A stretch of 64,000 nt of DNA, taken from contig CAZPQG010000002.1 of the NCBI GenBank assembly GCA_964588685.1, positions 39,621 through 103,620 on the forward strand, in the 5' to 3' direction. Below, piece after piece: positions 18,827-29,309 of this stretch; the first letter of the stretch is position 1; each line of letters begins with the position of its first letter. The notes under the pieces are model-generated. The model was not told the DNA's origin. It did no database searches and saw nothing but the letters and a program-made list of their open reading frames with translations. The translations under genes were made by a program, and so were the position numbers. The stretch is from CAYVBW01 sp964588685. Lineage in GTDB: Bacteria; Patescibacteriota; Microgenomatia; UBA1400; PJMF01.

Positions 18827-18883
18827 GCCGTTCAATCTTACAATAGGTTGTTGTTTTTTATATTTTAAATTTTTATCTTAAAT

Positions 18884-19825
18884 ATGGCAGTCAGTCATTA
18901 CCAGCGCATCAGTAGCAACAAACGCCGCTCTACTTTAATTGTGGCTTTATTTATTATTTTTATTGCTGCTGCCAGCTATATTATGACTTTAGCTTTTGGC
19001 TACAGTTTAAATATAGTGGCTTATGCCTTAATTTTCTCAGGAATCACGACCTTTGTTAGTTACTGGTGGTCTGACAAAATAATTTTATCCATTTCCAATG
19101 CTGTGCCTGCCAACAGAAAAAATCATTTTGATTTTTACACGACAGTTGAAAATATTGCCATTGGGCAAAGAATGCCAATGCCAAAATTGTATGTCATTCA
19201 TGATACTGCCATCAATGCTTTCGCCACCGGTAGAAATCCCCAAAACGCTGTAGTTTGTGCCACCACTGGTCTGCTTAATAGGTTAAATCGATCAGAAATC
19301 GAAGGAGTAATGGCTCACGAAATGTCTCATGTTCAAAATTATGATATTTTATTGATGTCAGTTGTGACGATTTTAGTAGGTTTAGTGGCTTTACTTTCAG
19401 ATTGGTTTTTAAGAATGAGTTTTTTTGGCAGAAGCCGCAATAGTCGTGACAATAAGAGCCAATTGCAGGCTATTTTAACCATTGTCGGCTTGCTTTTGGC
19501 ACTTTTATCTCCTCTTATTGCCCAACTAATAAAGCTGGCAATATCACGCCGTAGAGAATTTTTAGCAGATTCAAGCGCAGTAGCTATGACTAGAAATCCG
19601 GAAGGCTTGGCTCGAGCTCTAGCCGCTATTTCTTCTGATCAACAGCCTTTGGAGGCAGCTAATAAAGCCACAGCCCACCTTTACATAGCTAATCCTCTTA
19701 AAAATCACAGAGGCTCACTTGGTTGGTTTGCTAGCTTATTTCAAACTCATCCTCCTATTAAAGAAAGAATTAAGCATTTAAGAGAATTGTCTATGTCGGA
19801 ACATGATGCTGCAGCTAATAATTAA
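18884..19825 (+). CDS. htpX: M48 zinc protease HtpX
   Basis: Membrane zinc metalloprotease of protein quality control. The 313-residue protein has two N-terminal membrane helices (about 18-36 and 40-60). The zinc motif HEMSH is at residues 145-149, followed by two more hydrophobic segments, and the third ligand is in REFLADSSAV near residue 225. Late PLKNHRGSLGWFASLFQTHPP matches the family's C-terminal HPP box. Domain order and length are those of HtpX. Pairing with lemA suggests a shared envelope-stress role (inference). Confidence 0.95.
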   Translation: MAVSHYQRISSNKRRSTLIVALFIIFIAAASYIMTLAFGYSLNIVAYALIFSGITTFVSYWWSDKIILSISNAVPANRKNHFDFYTTVENIAIGQRMPMPKLYVIHDTAINAFATGRNPQNAVVCATTGLLNRLNRSEIEGVMAHEMSHVQNYDILLMSVVTILVGLVALLSDWFLRMSFFGRSRNSRDNKSQLQAILTIVGLLLALLSPLIAQLIKLAISRRREFLADSSAVAMTRNPEGLARALAAISSDQQPLEAANKATAHLYIANPLKNHRGSLGWFASLFQTHPPIKERIKHLRELSMSEHDAAANN

Positions 19826-20075
19826 CATTAATTACAGGCAGGAGCAAATATTTTAAATAAGAGATTGGCTTTATTGAACTTAAATTGTTTTATTAAATTA
19901 ACTTAAAAATGATAACTTTATGAGTATTTTTTTCTTGTATAATAAATTAATTCTAAAGGCTTAAAAAAGACTGAAAAAGATAAAACAAATTTAAAAAGTA
20001 CAACAGCAAATTCAAACTAAACGAAATTAAACACATACTGCATTACCTTTATAGATAAACATTTTATACTTAACC

Positions 20076-20375
20076 ATGTCAAACATTACTCAAAAAATTA
20101 TTGAACACGTAGCAAAATTGGCTAATATTCCTATTTCCAAACAAGAAGCGCAAGACTTAACAACAGCTTTTCAAGAAACGCTGGAAGTAGTTGACAACCT
20201 GAAACAAATATCTGTAGAAGAAGTTGAACCAACCCATCAAGTAACCGGTCTTAGCAATGTTACCCGGCCCGATAAAATAGAAAAAGAATTTATGTTTTCC
20301 CAAAAAGAGGCATTAGCCAATGCTAAAGACACATATCAAGGTTATTTTGTTGTACCCAGAATTCTCAAAAAATAA
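20076..20375 (+). CDS. gatC: Asp/Glu-tRNA amidotransferase subunit C
   Basis: Small subunit of the GatCAB complex, which converts misacylated Glu-tRNA-Gln and/or Asp-tRNA-Asn to the correct amides. The 99-residue product has the GatC pattern: N-terminal VAKLANIPISKQEAQDL, then VDNLKQISVEEVEPTHQV and the C-terminal AKDTYQGYFVVPRIL. It is two bases from gatA, a tight operon in the order C-A-B. Its presence suggests that GlnRS and/or AsnRS may be absent from the genome, which this window cannot show. Confidence 0.93.
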   Translation: MSNITQKIIEHVAKLANIPISKQEAQDLTTAFQETLEVVDNLKQISVEEVEPTHQVTGLSNVTRPDKIEKEFMFSQKEALANAKDTYQGYFVVPRILKK

Positions 20376-20377
20376 TT

Positions 20378-21760
20378 ATGTCTGATTTAAACACACTCAC
20401 TCTTAAACAAGCTCTTGATTTGCTCAAGAAGAAAAAAGTAACGATTGATGAAATTTATTCAGATTTGTTGGCAGCTATCGACCAAAAAAATAAAGATTAC
20501 AACATCTATTTAGATAGGCCGCAAAATCCTCTGCAGCAAGCCAAAGAAGTAAAGCAGCAATCTTTGGCCGGCTTGCCTATAGCTGTGAAAGATAATTTTT
20601 GCACCCGAGATTTAACTACCACGGCTGCTTCTAAAATTTTAGAAAAATTTAAGCCACCCCATGAATCAACTGTCACTAAAAAAATTAAACAACATGGCGG
20701 TGTGATAATCGGCAAAACCAATATGGACGCTTGGGCTCACGGCAGTTCAACTGAAACCAGCTCCTTTGGCACCACTTTGAATCCACGCAATAAAAAATAT
20801 GTTCCGGGTGGTTCTTCCGGCGGCAGTGCCGCAGCTATAGCAGCTGATTTGTCATTGGCAGCCCTCGGCACTGAAACAGCCGGCTCAATTCGCCAACCGG
20901 CATCCTGGTGTGGAGTAGTTGGTTTAAAACCAACTTACGGTCGAGTCAGCCGTCACGGAGTCATTGCTATGGCTTCATCTACTGACAGCCCGGGGCCGAT
21001 TGCTAAAACCGTGGAAGACGCAACTATTTTGTTCAATACTATAGCCGGCCCGGATGAACACGATGCCACCACTTCCAAGCTGCCGGTTCCTGATTTAAGC
21101 CAATCATTAAATCAATCAATCAAAGACCTCAAAATTGGAGTAATGTATCTGAACTTGGATGGTTTGGCATCTATCCGCCCTATTTTTAAAGAACAGTTAA
21201 AAGTTTTTGAGGAGCTAGGCGCGAAGGTAGAGCCAGTCAAAGCTTTAGACCCCCATTACGCCATTGGCGTTTACACAGTCGTGCAAAGAGCAGAGGTCAG
21301 CAGTAATCTAGCTCGCTTTGACGGCGTTAGATACGGTCGCAATCGGTCATTGTTCGGACCAGAAGCTAAACGACGCATTATGCTCGGCACCTTCACCTTA
21401 AGCAAAGGCTACGCGGAGCAATATTATAAATTAGCTCAAAAAGTAAGAACTTTGTTTATTCAAGATTTTCAACGCTTATTTAAAAACTATGACTTACTGG
21501 TGGCCCCTACTTCTCCCGGCTACGCGAAAAAAAGAGGCATTAGTGCCAGCAGTCCTATGTTCGGCGAATTAGAAGATATGCTGCTTGAAGCCAGTTCTGT
21601 AGCTGGTTTGCCGGGTATCTCAATTCCTTGCTATCGAAACAAGAAAAGCAACTTATATTTAGGCATGAACATCATGGCGCCCATGTTTAAAGAAGATGTA
21701 ATGGTCAAAGCTGCCGACGCCTTTGAAAAAAACACGCCATGGAATAGTTGGAGAAATTAA
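20378..21760 (+). CDS. gatA: Asp/Glu-tRNA amidotransferase subunit A
   Basis: Amidase subunit that releases ammonia from glutamine for tRNA-dependent amidation. The 460-residue enzyme has the amidase-signature Ser-cisSer-Lys triad: Lys71 in AVKDNFC, Ser146 in PGGSSGGSAAA and Ser170 in TAGSIRQPA. The last motif has Ala where DTGGS is usual. Substrate-channel segments such as GVVGLKPTYGRVSRHGV are intact. It starts two bases after gatC and gatB follows after 34 bases. Confidence 0.96.
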   Translation: MSDLNTLTLKQALDLLKKKKVTIDEIYSDLLAAIDQKNKDYNIYLDRPQNPLQQAKEVKQQSLAGLPIAVKDNFCTRDLTTTAASKILEKFKPPHESTVTKKIKQHGGVIIGKTNMDAWAHGSSTETSSFGTTLNPRNKKYVPGGSSGGSAAAIAADLSLAALGTETAGSIRQPASWCGVVGLKPTYGRVSRHGVIAMASSTDSPGPIAKTVEDATILFNTIAGPDEHDATTSKLPVPDLSQSLNQSIKDLKIGVMYLNLDGLASIRPIFKEQLKVFEELGAKVEPVKALDPHYAIGVYTVVQRAEVSSNLARFDGVRYGRNRSLFGPEAKRRIMLGTFTLSKGYAEQYYKLAQKVRTLFIQDFQRLFKNYDLLVAPTSPGYAKKRGISASSPMFGELEDMLLEASSVAGLPGISIPCYRNKKSNLYLGMNIMAPMFKEDVMVKAADAFEKNTPWNSWRN

Positions 21761-21794
21761 TCATAATTAAAAAAACATCAGCCAAACAAATATT

Positions 21795-23204
21795 ATGGCG
21801 ACTAAAACAAAAACTAATAACACCACCCAAAACAGCAAAAAGACAAGTCAGCCGGGGTCTTATTCCAAAAAATACAAGCCTCGTATTGGATTAGAAATTC
21901 ACGCCGAATTAAAAACAAACTCAAAAATGTTTTGCGGCTGTGTTAATGATCCTTTTGCAGCCGAGGAACCCAATATTTATACTTGTCCGGTCTGTTTAGG
22001 CATGCCGGGAGCTTTACCGGTACCTAATCAAAAAGCGATCGAGTGGACTATCAAATTAGGCTTAGCCCTCAACTGCAAAATTAATAAATTTTCAAAATTT
22101 GACCGTAAACACTATTTTTATCCGGATTTAGCCAAGGGCTATCAAATTAGTCAATACGACATCCCCTTTTGCTATCAAGGCTCTATTGAGACTTCTGAGG
22201 GAGAAGTTAAAATCCGCAGAATCCATTTGGAAGAAGATACCGGCAAATTAATTCATGAAACTATTGATGGTCAACCTGTGAGCTTGATTGACTTTAATCG
22301 CAGTGGAGTACCGTTAGTAGAAATTGTCTCTGAACCGGATGTTAAAAACAGTCAACAAGCTAAAGAGTATAGTCAAAATTTAACGCAAGTGCTGAGATAT
22401 CTAGATATTTCTGATTGCAAGATGGCTGAAGGGGGCATGCGATTGGAAGCCAATGTCTCTTTAAGCAAAATTGACTCAGACAAACTACCGGCTTATAAAG
22501 TTGAGCTTAAAAACATTAACTCCTATCGCTTTTTACAAGACGCCATTGAATATGAAATTAAACGGCAGACTAAAATTTTAGAACAAGGACAAATTCCCGC
22601 CCAAGAAACCAGAGGCTGGGATCCAGCGCAGCAACAATCTTTTTCACAAAGAAGTAAAGAAGAAGCAGAAGACTACCGCTATTTTCCGGAGCCTGATATA
22701 CCTCCGCTAGAATTCACTGCAGAGCAAATTAGCCACATTCAAGACAGCTTGCCTGAAATGCCTCAACAAGTGAGTGCCCGCTGGCAAAAAGAATATCAAA
22801 TAGAGCCATATAACGCTCAACAGTTAACTTCAAATATTAATCAAACACAGTGGGCAGAACAAGTTTTTGTCATAGCGCAAGAAGAGAATATTAAGGCTAA
22901 TGATATAGCTAATGATATCATCAACCAGAAAATTGAAGTTAACTCACAGACTCCGGCTCAAAAAGTAATTGCAGCGTATCAAGATCTTCACCAAACAGTT
23001 GCTCTTGATGAAGAAAAACTAACAACAATTATCAACCAAGTTTTAGCTGAAAACCAGGACGTAGAAGCTAAATACCATGCCGGCAAAACTCAGGTGCTTG
23101 GATTTTTAATGGGGCAGGTAATGACCCGGCTTGATAAATCAGCAGACCCTCATCAAATAAAATCAGCTTTAACATCAATTTTAAAACAAAGAACGGCAAA
23201 CTAA
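21795..23204 (+). CDS. gatB: Asp/Glu-tRNA amidotransferase subunit B
   Basis: tRNA-binding and kinase subunit of GatCAB, which phosphorylates the misacylated residue and accepts ammonia. The 469-residue protein shows RIGLEIHAELKT, the zinc cysteines in CGC..CPVCLG, the conserved HYFYPDLAKGYQISQYD, and EEDTGK followed by DFNRSGVPLVEIVSEPD. The C-terminal helical and YqeY-like tail is present. A basic N-terminal extension of about 28 residues precedes the core. It closes the gat operon. Confidence 0.96.
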   Translation: MATKTKTNNTTQNSKKTSQPGSYSKKYKPRIGLEIHAELKTNSKMFCGCVNDPFAAEEPNIYTCPVCLGMPGALPVPNQKAIEWTIKLGLALNCKINKFSKFDRKHYFYPDLAKGYQISQYDIPFCYQGSIETSEGEVKIRRIHLEEDTGKLIHETIDGQPVSLIDFNRSGVPLVEIVSEPDVKNSQQAKEYSQNLTQVLRYLDISDCKMAEGGMRLEANVSLSKIDSDKLPAYKVELKNINSYRFLQDAIEYEIKRQTKILEQGQIPAQETRGWDPAQQQSFSQRSKEEAEDYRYFPEPDIPPLEFTAEQISHIQDSLPEMPQQVSARWQKEYQIEPYNAQQLTSNINQTQWAEQVFVIAQEENIKANDIANDIINQKIEVNSQTPAQKVIAAYQDLHQTVALDEEKLTTIINQVLAENQDVEAKYHAGKTQVLGFLMGQVMTRLDKSADPHQIKSALTSILKQRTAN

Positions 23205-23332
23205 GATAAAAAAAGAAAGATAAAAATAGAAAGACAAACCTAATAAGATAAAATTAGAACGCCAGAAATTAAATTTTAAGATCATATGACATTATTTTAA
23301 TGATACTTATATTTTGTTAAGCTTTTATATTC

Positions 23333-26300
23333 ATGCCCGACTTCGTTCATCTCCATCTTCACTCTGAATACTCTATGCTGGACGGCCTAGTAAAATTTCC
23401 TGATTTAATTGACAAAGTCAAAGCACAAGGCCAAAACGCAGTAGCTTTAACTGATCACGGCAATATGTATGGAGCTGTAGAGTTTCATAATATTTGCCGA
23501 GAACGTGATGTTAAGCCTATTATCGGCTGTGAGATGTACTTGGCAGAAAATGGCTTAAAAACAAAACAGACAAGACCGGGTCAAGATCAAAGTCATTTGA
23601 CATTATTGGCAAAAAATTTTACCGGCTATCAAAATTTAATGGAGTTAGTTAGTATTGCTCATTTTGAAGGCTTTCATTATAAACCTCGTATCGATAAAAA
23701 AAAATTATTTAGCCACAGTGAAGGTTTGATAGTTTTAACCGGCTGCTTAAATGGATTGATTGCCAAGGATATTATTACTCACAACATAAGTGCAGCTAAG
23801 GAAAATCTGGATCAACTACAGCAAGCTTTCCCCAATCATTTATATATTGAAATACAAAATCACGGCCTAACAGAACAGGAAGAATTAAATCAACATTTGA
23901 TAAAAATGGCCCGCGAATTCAATCTTCCTTTAGCAGCTACTAATGATGTGCATTATTTAAATGCTGATGATGCTGAAGCGCAAGATGCTTTATTAGCTGT
24001 AGGCACGCGTAGTTTAGTTTCAGATCAAGATCGATTGTCAATGATTAATACACCTGAATTTTATTTAAAAAGCCCTAACCAAATGGCGGATTTGTTTGCT
24101 GATACTCCGGAGGCAGTCAAAAATACTCTTGAAATTGCTGAGCGCTGCCAAGTTGATATACCAACCGGCAATCTTATTTTTCCTAAATTTCCCCTACCGA
24201 AAAACGAAACTGATGCTTCTTATTTAAAAAAACTGACCATAGAGGGGTTAAAAAATAAATATCCGGAGATTACTCCAAAAATAAAAAAACGGCTGGAATA
24301 TGAACTTAAAATTATTCATGATAAAGGCTACGACACTTACTTTTTAGTGACTCATGACTTTGTGAAATGGGCTAAAGAACAAGACATCGGAGTTGGGCCC
24401 GGACGGGGGAGCGCTGCCGGCTCCATTGTTTCTTACGGTTTAGATATTACCACTCTTGACCCCTTTGAACACGGCTTGCCTTTTGAAAGATTTTTAAATC
24501 CACAACGGCCAACCCCGCCTGATATAGATATTGATTTTGCTGACGACAGAAGAGATGAAGTCATTCATTATGTAGCTAATAAATACGGGGATGATGTGGT
24601 CGGCCATGTAATTACCTTTGGCCGAATGGAAGCCAGAGGAGCCATTCGTGATATCGGCCGTGTATTAGGCATGCCTTATGAACAGCCGGACCGCATTGCC
24701 AAACTTATTCCAAACAACCCTCAACAAAAAACCTCCATTAAACAAGCCATCAAAAGTGTGCCTGAATTAAACGAATATTACAAACAACCTAAATATGAAA
24801 AATTGTTGGACTTAGCAATGAGAGTTGAGGGAACTGTCAGGCACAGCAGTGTGCACGCCGCTGCAGTAGTCATTGCTGATAAGCCCCTTTTAAGGTATAC
24901 ACCTATTCAAAAAGATTCTAAAACCAACGCCACTGTTACTCAGTATGACATGTATTCACTCGACTGCAATATTAATGACGATGCAATTGGTTTGATTAAA
25001 TTTGATTTTTTAGGCTTAAGAAATCTATCAATTTTACAGAATGCTATTGATTTAATTGAAAAATATCATCAAGTTGAGATTAATTGGGATCAAATTGAAT
25101 TGGATGATGAAGAAACTTACAAACTCATTAGCAGCGGCGAAACTACGGGCATCTTTCAACTTGAGTCAGCAGGCATGCGGCGAGTCGCCAGAAATCTTAA
25201 GCCTTCACAATTCTCAGATATCACTGCTATGCTGGCTCTGTATAGACCCGGCCCCATGGACTTAATTCCTCAGTTTATTCAAGGCAAGCATAATCCTGAA
25301 GCAGTAACTTATCCTCATCCCACTTTAAAACCAGTGCTTGAAGAAACCTACGGCATCATGGTTTACCAAGAGCAAATCCTGCAAATTGCTCATATTATGG
25401 CCGGCTACTCTTTAGGAGAAGCAGATATTTTACGGCGAGCCATCGGTAAAAAAAAGAAAAAAATTCTTGATAAAAATAAAAAAAGATTTATTAAACAAGC
25501 AGTTAAAAAAGGTTATAAAGAACAAACCGCTGTTAAGGTCTGGGGTTTTATTGAAGCTTTCGCCAATTATGGTTTTAATAAATCTCATGCTGCCAGCTAC
25601 GGCATGATCTCTTATCAAACGGCTTACCTCAAAGCCCATTATCCGGTTGAATTTATGACAGCTCTTATGAGCGTAGAAAGCGATTCAAGTTCCGCCAACA
25701 GAGATGAAAAAATTGCTATAGCCATTGATGCTTGTAAAAAATTAGGCATTAAAATTTTACCGCCTGATATCAACAAGTCCGGTAAAAATTTTACTATTGA
25801 ATCTGATGATAATTCCTTAAACGGCCGAGCTATTCGCTTTAGTTTAAACGCCATTAAAAATATCGGTGCAGCTGCAATCGAAAATATACTTTCTACACGT
25901 CAAGAACATGGTAAATTTGCTTCGTTTACCCAATTTATCCACTTAACTGATACCCGTAAAGTTAATAAAACAGTTTTAGAATCATTAATTAAAGTGGGAG
26001 CCATGGACAGCTTTGGCACCAGAGCTAGTATGCTGGAAAATTTTGAGGGCATTAGACAAACGGCTGCTTCTTTTGAAACAGAACAAAAAGGTCAAGACAA
26101 CCTGTTTGCAGAAGTAGCTCAGAAGGTAACAGAAATTAAAGATAATTTTGAAAAAATACCGGAATATCCGGAAAAAGAATTGCTTTCCTTTGAAAAAGAG
26201 CTGCTTGGAATTTATTTAACAGACCATCCTTTAGCTGATTCTTTAAAAGCAGTGACCAACTTGGCCAGCAAAACCATTACTGAGATTGATCCCGCTATTC

Positions 26301-26785
26301 ACCTTAACCAAGTTTTTGTTTTCGGAGGAGTTATTAATAGAATTAAGCATGTTAAAACCCGTAAAAGCAACAAAGACATGTGCTTCGGCCGCTTAGAAGA
26401 CCAGACCGGCTCGATTAGATTCGTAGTTTTTCCTCGAACATATGAAAAATATCAATCTTTACTGTCCAATAATAAAGTAGTGTTGATGAAGGGCAAAATT
26501 AATGAAAGAGAAGGGGAGATTAATCTGATTGCGGAAAAAATATTTTTACCTAAAAAACAAGTAATGAAACAAAAAGAAGAAAGTAATTATAAAGAAATCT
26601 TTATTCCCCGTAAAACTTCTAAAGATGCGTTGAAAAAATTAGGACAATTGCTCAAAAAACATCCGGGAAAGGACAAAGCTATGGTCGTGATTCCCAATGG
26701 TGATACTCCGAAAAAAATGAAATTGCCCTATACCATCAACTTTTCTGATAAATTAGAAAAGAAAATTGATCAATTATTAAAATAG
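23333..26785 (+). CDS. dnaE: DNA polymerase III alpha subunit
   Basis: Replicative DNA polymerase catalytic subunit. The 1150-residue protein opens with a PHP domain (HLHLHSEYSMLDG, TDHGNMYG). The C-family polymerase core has GVGPGRGSAAGSIVSYGLDIT and the catalytic aspartates in PDIDIDFADDRRDEV near residue 395, then fingers motifs such as ALYRPGPMDLIPQF. Helix-hairpin-helix and OB-fold domains (VFGGVINRIKHVKT) finish it. The architecture is DnaE1-like. The PHP metal ligands look mostly intact, so proofreading activity is possible. Upstream, ATGACA (23286) and TATATT (23308) are a plausible promoter. Confidence 0.97.
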   Translation: MPDFVHLHLHSEYSMLDGLVKFPDLIDKVKAQGQNAVALTDHGNMYGAVEFHNICRERDVKPIIGCEMYLAENGLKTKQTRPGQDQSHLTLLAKNFTGYQNLMELVSIAHFEGFHYKPRIDKKKLFSHSEGLIVLTGCLNGLIAKDIITHNISAAKENLDQLQQAFPNHLYIEIQNHGLTEQEELNQHLIKMAREFNLPLAATNDVHYLNADDAEAQDALLAVGTRSLVSDQDRLSMINTPEFYLKSPNQMADLFADTPEAVKNTLEIAERCQVDIPTGNLIFPKFPLPKNETDASYLKKLTIEGLKNKYPEITPKIKKRLEYELKIIHDKGYDTYFLVTHDFVKWAKEQDIGVGPGRGSAAGSIVSYGLDITTLDPFEHGLPFERFLNPQRPTPPDIDIDFADDRRDEVIHYVANKYGDDVVGHVITFGRMEARGAIRDIGRVLGMPYEQPDRIAKLIPNNPQQKTSIKQAIKSVPELNEYYKQPKYEKLLDLAMRVEGTVRHSSVHAAAVVIADKPLLRYTPIQKDSKTNATVTQYDMYSLDCNINDDAIGLIKFDFLGLRNLSILQNAIDLIEKYHQVEINWDQIELDDEETYKLISSGETTGIFQLESAGMRRVARNLKPSQFSDITAMLALYRPGPMDLIPQFIQGKHNPEAVTYPHPTLKPVLEETYGIMVYQEQILQIAHIMAGYSLGEADILRRAIGKKKKKILDKNKKRFIKQAVKKGYKEQTAVKVWGFIEAFANYGFNKSHAASYGMISYQTAYLKAHYPVEFMTALMSVESDSSSANRDEKIAIAIDACKKLGIKILPPDINKSGKNFTIESDDNSLNGRAIRFSLNAIKNIGAAAIENILSTRQEHGKFASFTQFIHLTDTRKVNKTVLESLIKVGAMDSFGTRASMLENFEGIRQTAASFETEQKGQDNLFAEVAQKVTEIKDNFEKIPEYPEKELLSFEKELLGIYLTDHPLADSLKAVTNLASKTITEIDPAIHLNQVFVFGGVINRIKHVKTRKSNKDMCFGRLEDQTGSIRFVVFPRTYEKYQSLLSNNKVVLMKGKINEREGEINLIAEKIFLPKKQVMKQKEESNYKEIFIPRKTSKDALKKLGQLLKKHPGKDKAMVVIPNGDTPKKMKLPYTINFSDKLEKKIDQLLK

Positions 26786-26814
26786 TTTTAGTTATTGAAA
26801 TAAATTAAAAATTT

Positions 26815-27651
26815 ATGAATGAACCTCTGAGTTCAGCTGAAATTAAACGACTGACTAACACAGCACAAGTGGTGAGAATTAAAATAATTGAGATGCTAGC
26901 TCGAGCCGGGTCCGGGCATCCGGCCGGAGCTCTAGGCATGACTGATATTTTTACAGCGCTATATTTTAAATTACTCAAACATCGACCTGACCAACCGGAC
27001 TGGGATCAACGTGACTACCTTCTTTTATCAAATGGACACATCTGTCCGGTCTTATATGTTTGTTTGGCTGTGGCTGGTTATTTTCCGGTCGAAAAATTAA
27101 CTCAACTACGGCAAATAGACAGCCCTTTGCAAGGTCATCCTAAATTATCATCATTACCTGGTGTTGAAATTACCTCCGGTTCTTTAGGTCAGGGTTTATC
27201 TCAAGCTTGCGGCTTGGCGCTGGCATTAAAACACGATCAAAAAAATAATCATATTTATTGTTTAATGAGTGATGGTGAGCAACAAGAAGGCCAAACTTGG
27301 GAGGCATATATGCTGGCTGCTAAATATCAATTAATAAATTTAACAGCCATTATTGATCGCAATATGATTCAAATCGGCGGCAGGACTGAACAAATTATGC
27401 CCTTGGAAAATCTTGTGGCAAAACTTAAATCTTTTGGCTGGCAGACTTTAGCAATTGACGGTCATAATTTAAATAACATTGCTGCTGCAGTCTCAGAAGC
27501 CAAATCAGATAATGCTCCCACTGCGATAATAGCCAATACAATTCCGGGGAAAGGTGCTGATTTAATGGAACATGATCATCGCTGGCACGGCAAAGCTCCA
27601 ACTTTAGAACAAGCTCAACAAATTATTCGTAATCTAGCTTCAAAACCATGA
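26815..27651 (+). CDS. Transketolase, N-terminal (ThDP-binding) subunit
   Basis: First half of a split transketolase, transferring two-carbon units in the non-oxidative pentose phosphate pathway. The 278-residue protein binds thiamine diphosphate. It has SGHPAGALGMTDIFTALY near the start, LSNGHICPVLY, and the ThDP/metal motif SDGEQQEGQTWEA, followed by IIDRNMIQIGG with the metal-ligand Asn. Its ATGA stop/start overlap with the C-terminal gene indicates translational coupling. Split transketolases are common in archaea and CPR. Confidence 0.94.
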   Translation: MNEPLSSAEIKRLTNTAQVVRIKIIEMLARAGSGHPAGALGMTDIFTALYFKLLKHRPDQPDWDQRDYLLLSNGHICPVLYVCLAVAGYFPVEKLTQLRQIDSPLQGHPKLSSLPGVEITSGSLGQGLSQACGLALALKHDQKNNHIYCLMSDGEQQEGQTWEAYMLAAKYQLINLTAIIDRNMIQIGGRTEQIMPLENLVAKLKSFGWQTLAIDGHNLNNIAAAVSEAKSDNAPTAIIANTIPGKGADLMEHDHRWHGKAPTLEQAQQIIRNLASKP

Positions 27652-28691
27652 ATTCTAATTCAACATCAGTTATTGATGAACCATTAGCAACCAGAGACGG
27701 GTTTGGTCTTGGGTTAGTACAAGCCGCTCAAGTTAATCCGGCTGTCTTTGCCTTAACAGCTGATTTGACCAAATCTTTAAGAATGACTAAATTTAAAGAA
27801 AAATTTCCTGATCGGTTCGTACAAGTTGGTGTGGCTGAACAAAATTTAATCGGAACTGCGGCTGGTTTATCTTTAGCCGGAAAAATTCCTTTTGCAGCCA
27901 GTTTTGCTGTCTTTAGTCCAGCTCGAAGTTGGGATCAAATTAGATTGTCAGTAGCTTACAGTAATTTAAATGTAAAAATTGTTAGCTCTCATGCCGGATT
28001 AGCCACCGGCGCTGACGGGGCCTCGCACCAATCATTGGAAGATATTGGTTTGATGAGAGTTTTGCCTAACATGAAAGTGATTGAGCCTTGCGACGCTGAA
28101 CAAGCCCGGCAAGTAGTACACGCTCTGGCGGCTGATCAAGGCCCAGCTTATTTAAGACTAACCCGGCCGAAAGCACCTATTATTACTCAGCAACAAAAAT
28201 TTGTTTTAGGGCAAGCTCAAGTTTTGTATCCCGACCCGGAAACAGAAAGTCAAAAGCGTGCTACAGTGAACAACAAACAAAAAGAAACAAATCGAACATC
28301 AGTTAATTATGAAGCAGTTATTATTGCTTGCGGCAGTATGGTGCATCAGGCTTTAAAGGCTGCCCGCCAACTAAAAAATGAAAATATTTCAGTACAAGTG
28401 ATTAATATGCACACTATTAAGCCCCTTGACAAACAAGCTCTTATTGAAGCTGCTAAACAGGCAAAAATAATCCTCACGGCAGAAGATCATCAAATTAACG
28501 GCGGATTAGGTTCTGCAGCAGCAGAAGTGTTATTAACGTCACAAGAATTAATCTCGCCGCATCAATTTAAATTCAGCATGATTGGAGTTAGAGATAAATT
28601 TGGAGAATCCGGCCGGCCCGAAGAGCTAAGAGAAAAATACGGCCTCAGCAGTGAAAAAATTACACAAACGATTAAAAATTTGTTGGATTAA
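27648..28691 (+). CDS. Transketolase, C-terminal (pyrimidine-binding) subunit
   Basis: Second half of the split transketolase. Of its 347 residues, the first part holds the pyrimidine-binding domain (TRDGFGLGLVQAAQ, then VGVAEQNLIGTAAGLSLAGK with the catalytic Glu, and SHAGLATGADGASHQS). The last third is the transketolase C-terminal domain (AEDHQINGGLGSAAAEVL). A lysine-rich insertion of about 20 residues near residue 200 separates the two and is not part of the usual fold. It overlaps the upstream gene by four bases. Confidence 0.94.
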   Translation: MNSNSTSVIDEPLATRDGFGLGLVQAAQVNPAVFALTADLTKSLRMTKFKEKFPDRFVQVGVAEQNLIGTAAGLSLAGKIPFAASFAVFSPARSWDQIRLSVAYSNLNVKIVSSHAGLATGADGASHQSLEDIGLMRVLPNMKVIEPCDAEQARQVVHALAADQGPAYLRLTRPKAPIITQQQKFVLGQAQVLYPDPETESQKRATVNNKQKETNRTSVNYEAVIIACGSMVHQALKAARQLKNENISVQVINMHTIKPLDKQALIEAAKQAKIILTAEDHQINGGLGSAAAEVLLTSQELISPHQFKFSMIGVRDKFGESGRPEELREKYGLSSEKITQTIKNLLD

Positions 28692-28751
28692 GAATACTTC
28701 TTGGGTTGCTTCATCAATATTTTTTCAGCTCTTAAACTACTCTGCTAGTCA

Positions 28752-29252
28752 TTATTTTTTTAAAAAATCGATGTTAATTTGCTCCACTTTCTCTTGATTA
28801 TTGAGCTTAATACGAGCAAAAAAATTCTTTTGATGAGCAACTATATGGTCAAATAAATAATGCAAATCATCTACCAACTCAAAATCTTGCGTCAATATTT
28901 CTTCAGGTTTCAGCCACAGAAATTTACCTTCTCGGCAATCTTTACCAGCCGGTATTTCAAAACCAGGAACCCGTACTTTAAAAAAAGCGACCAGCCAATC
29001 AACTGGATAACCACCGCTGATATGAGCCAAACCACAAAAAACAACCTTCTTTTTTTGAATCTCAAATCCGGATTCCTCCTTAATTTCCCGCACTGCTGCC
29101 TGCACATATGTTTCATCAGACTCAACTTTGCCTCCCAAACCATTTAAGCGTTGCGCATCAACTGCCGCCTCAGCAGAGCGTTGCAGCATTAAATATTTAT
29201 GTTGGTGATAAAGAAAGACGGTCACTGCAGGCTGCAGCTTACGATTTGTCAT
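28752..29252 (-). CDS. NUDIX hydrolase, MutT/8-oxo-dGTPase-like
   Basis: Probable nucleotide pool sanitising enzyme. The 166-residue protein has a complete Nudix box starting GGKVESDETYVQAAVREI and ending KEESGF, near residues 42-64. The flanking sequence (LMLQRS, LNGLGGKVE, WLVAFFKV) resembles the MTH1/8-oxo-dGTP diphosphatase branch. It is the last gene after mutM on this strand, 57 bases downstream. mutM removes 8-oxoguanine from DNA, so a MutT-type role fits. Substrate is not proven by sequence. Confidence 0.85.
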   Translation of the reverse strand: MTNRKLQPAVTVFLYHQHKYLMLQRSAEAAVDAQRLNGLGGKVESDETYVQAAVREIKEESGFEIQKKKVVFCGLAHISGGYPVDWLVAFFKVRVPGFEIPAGKDCREGKFLWLKPEEILTQDFELVDDLHYLFDHIVAHQKNFFARIKLNNQEKVEQINIDFLKK

Positions 29253-29309
29253 ATTAGAATATTTCTGATATTAAGATTAACACTTAAATCTTTAGCGCAA
29301 ACAGCTTAA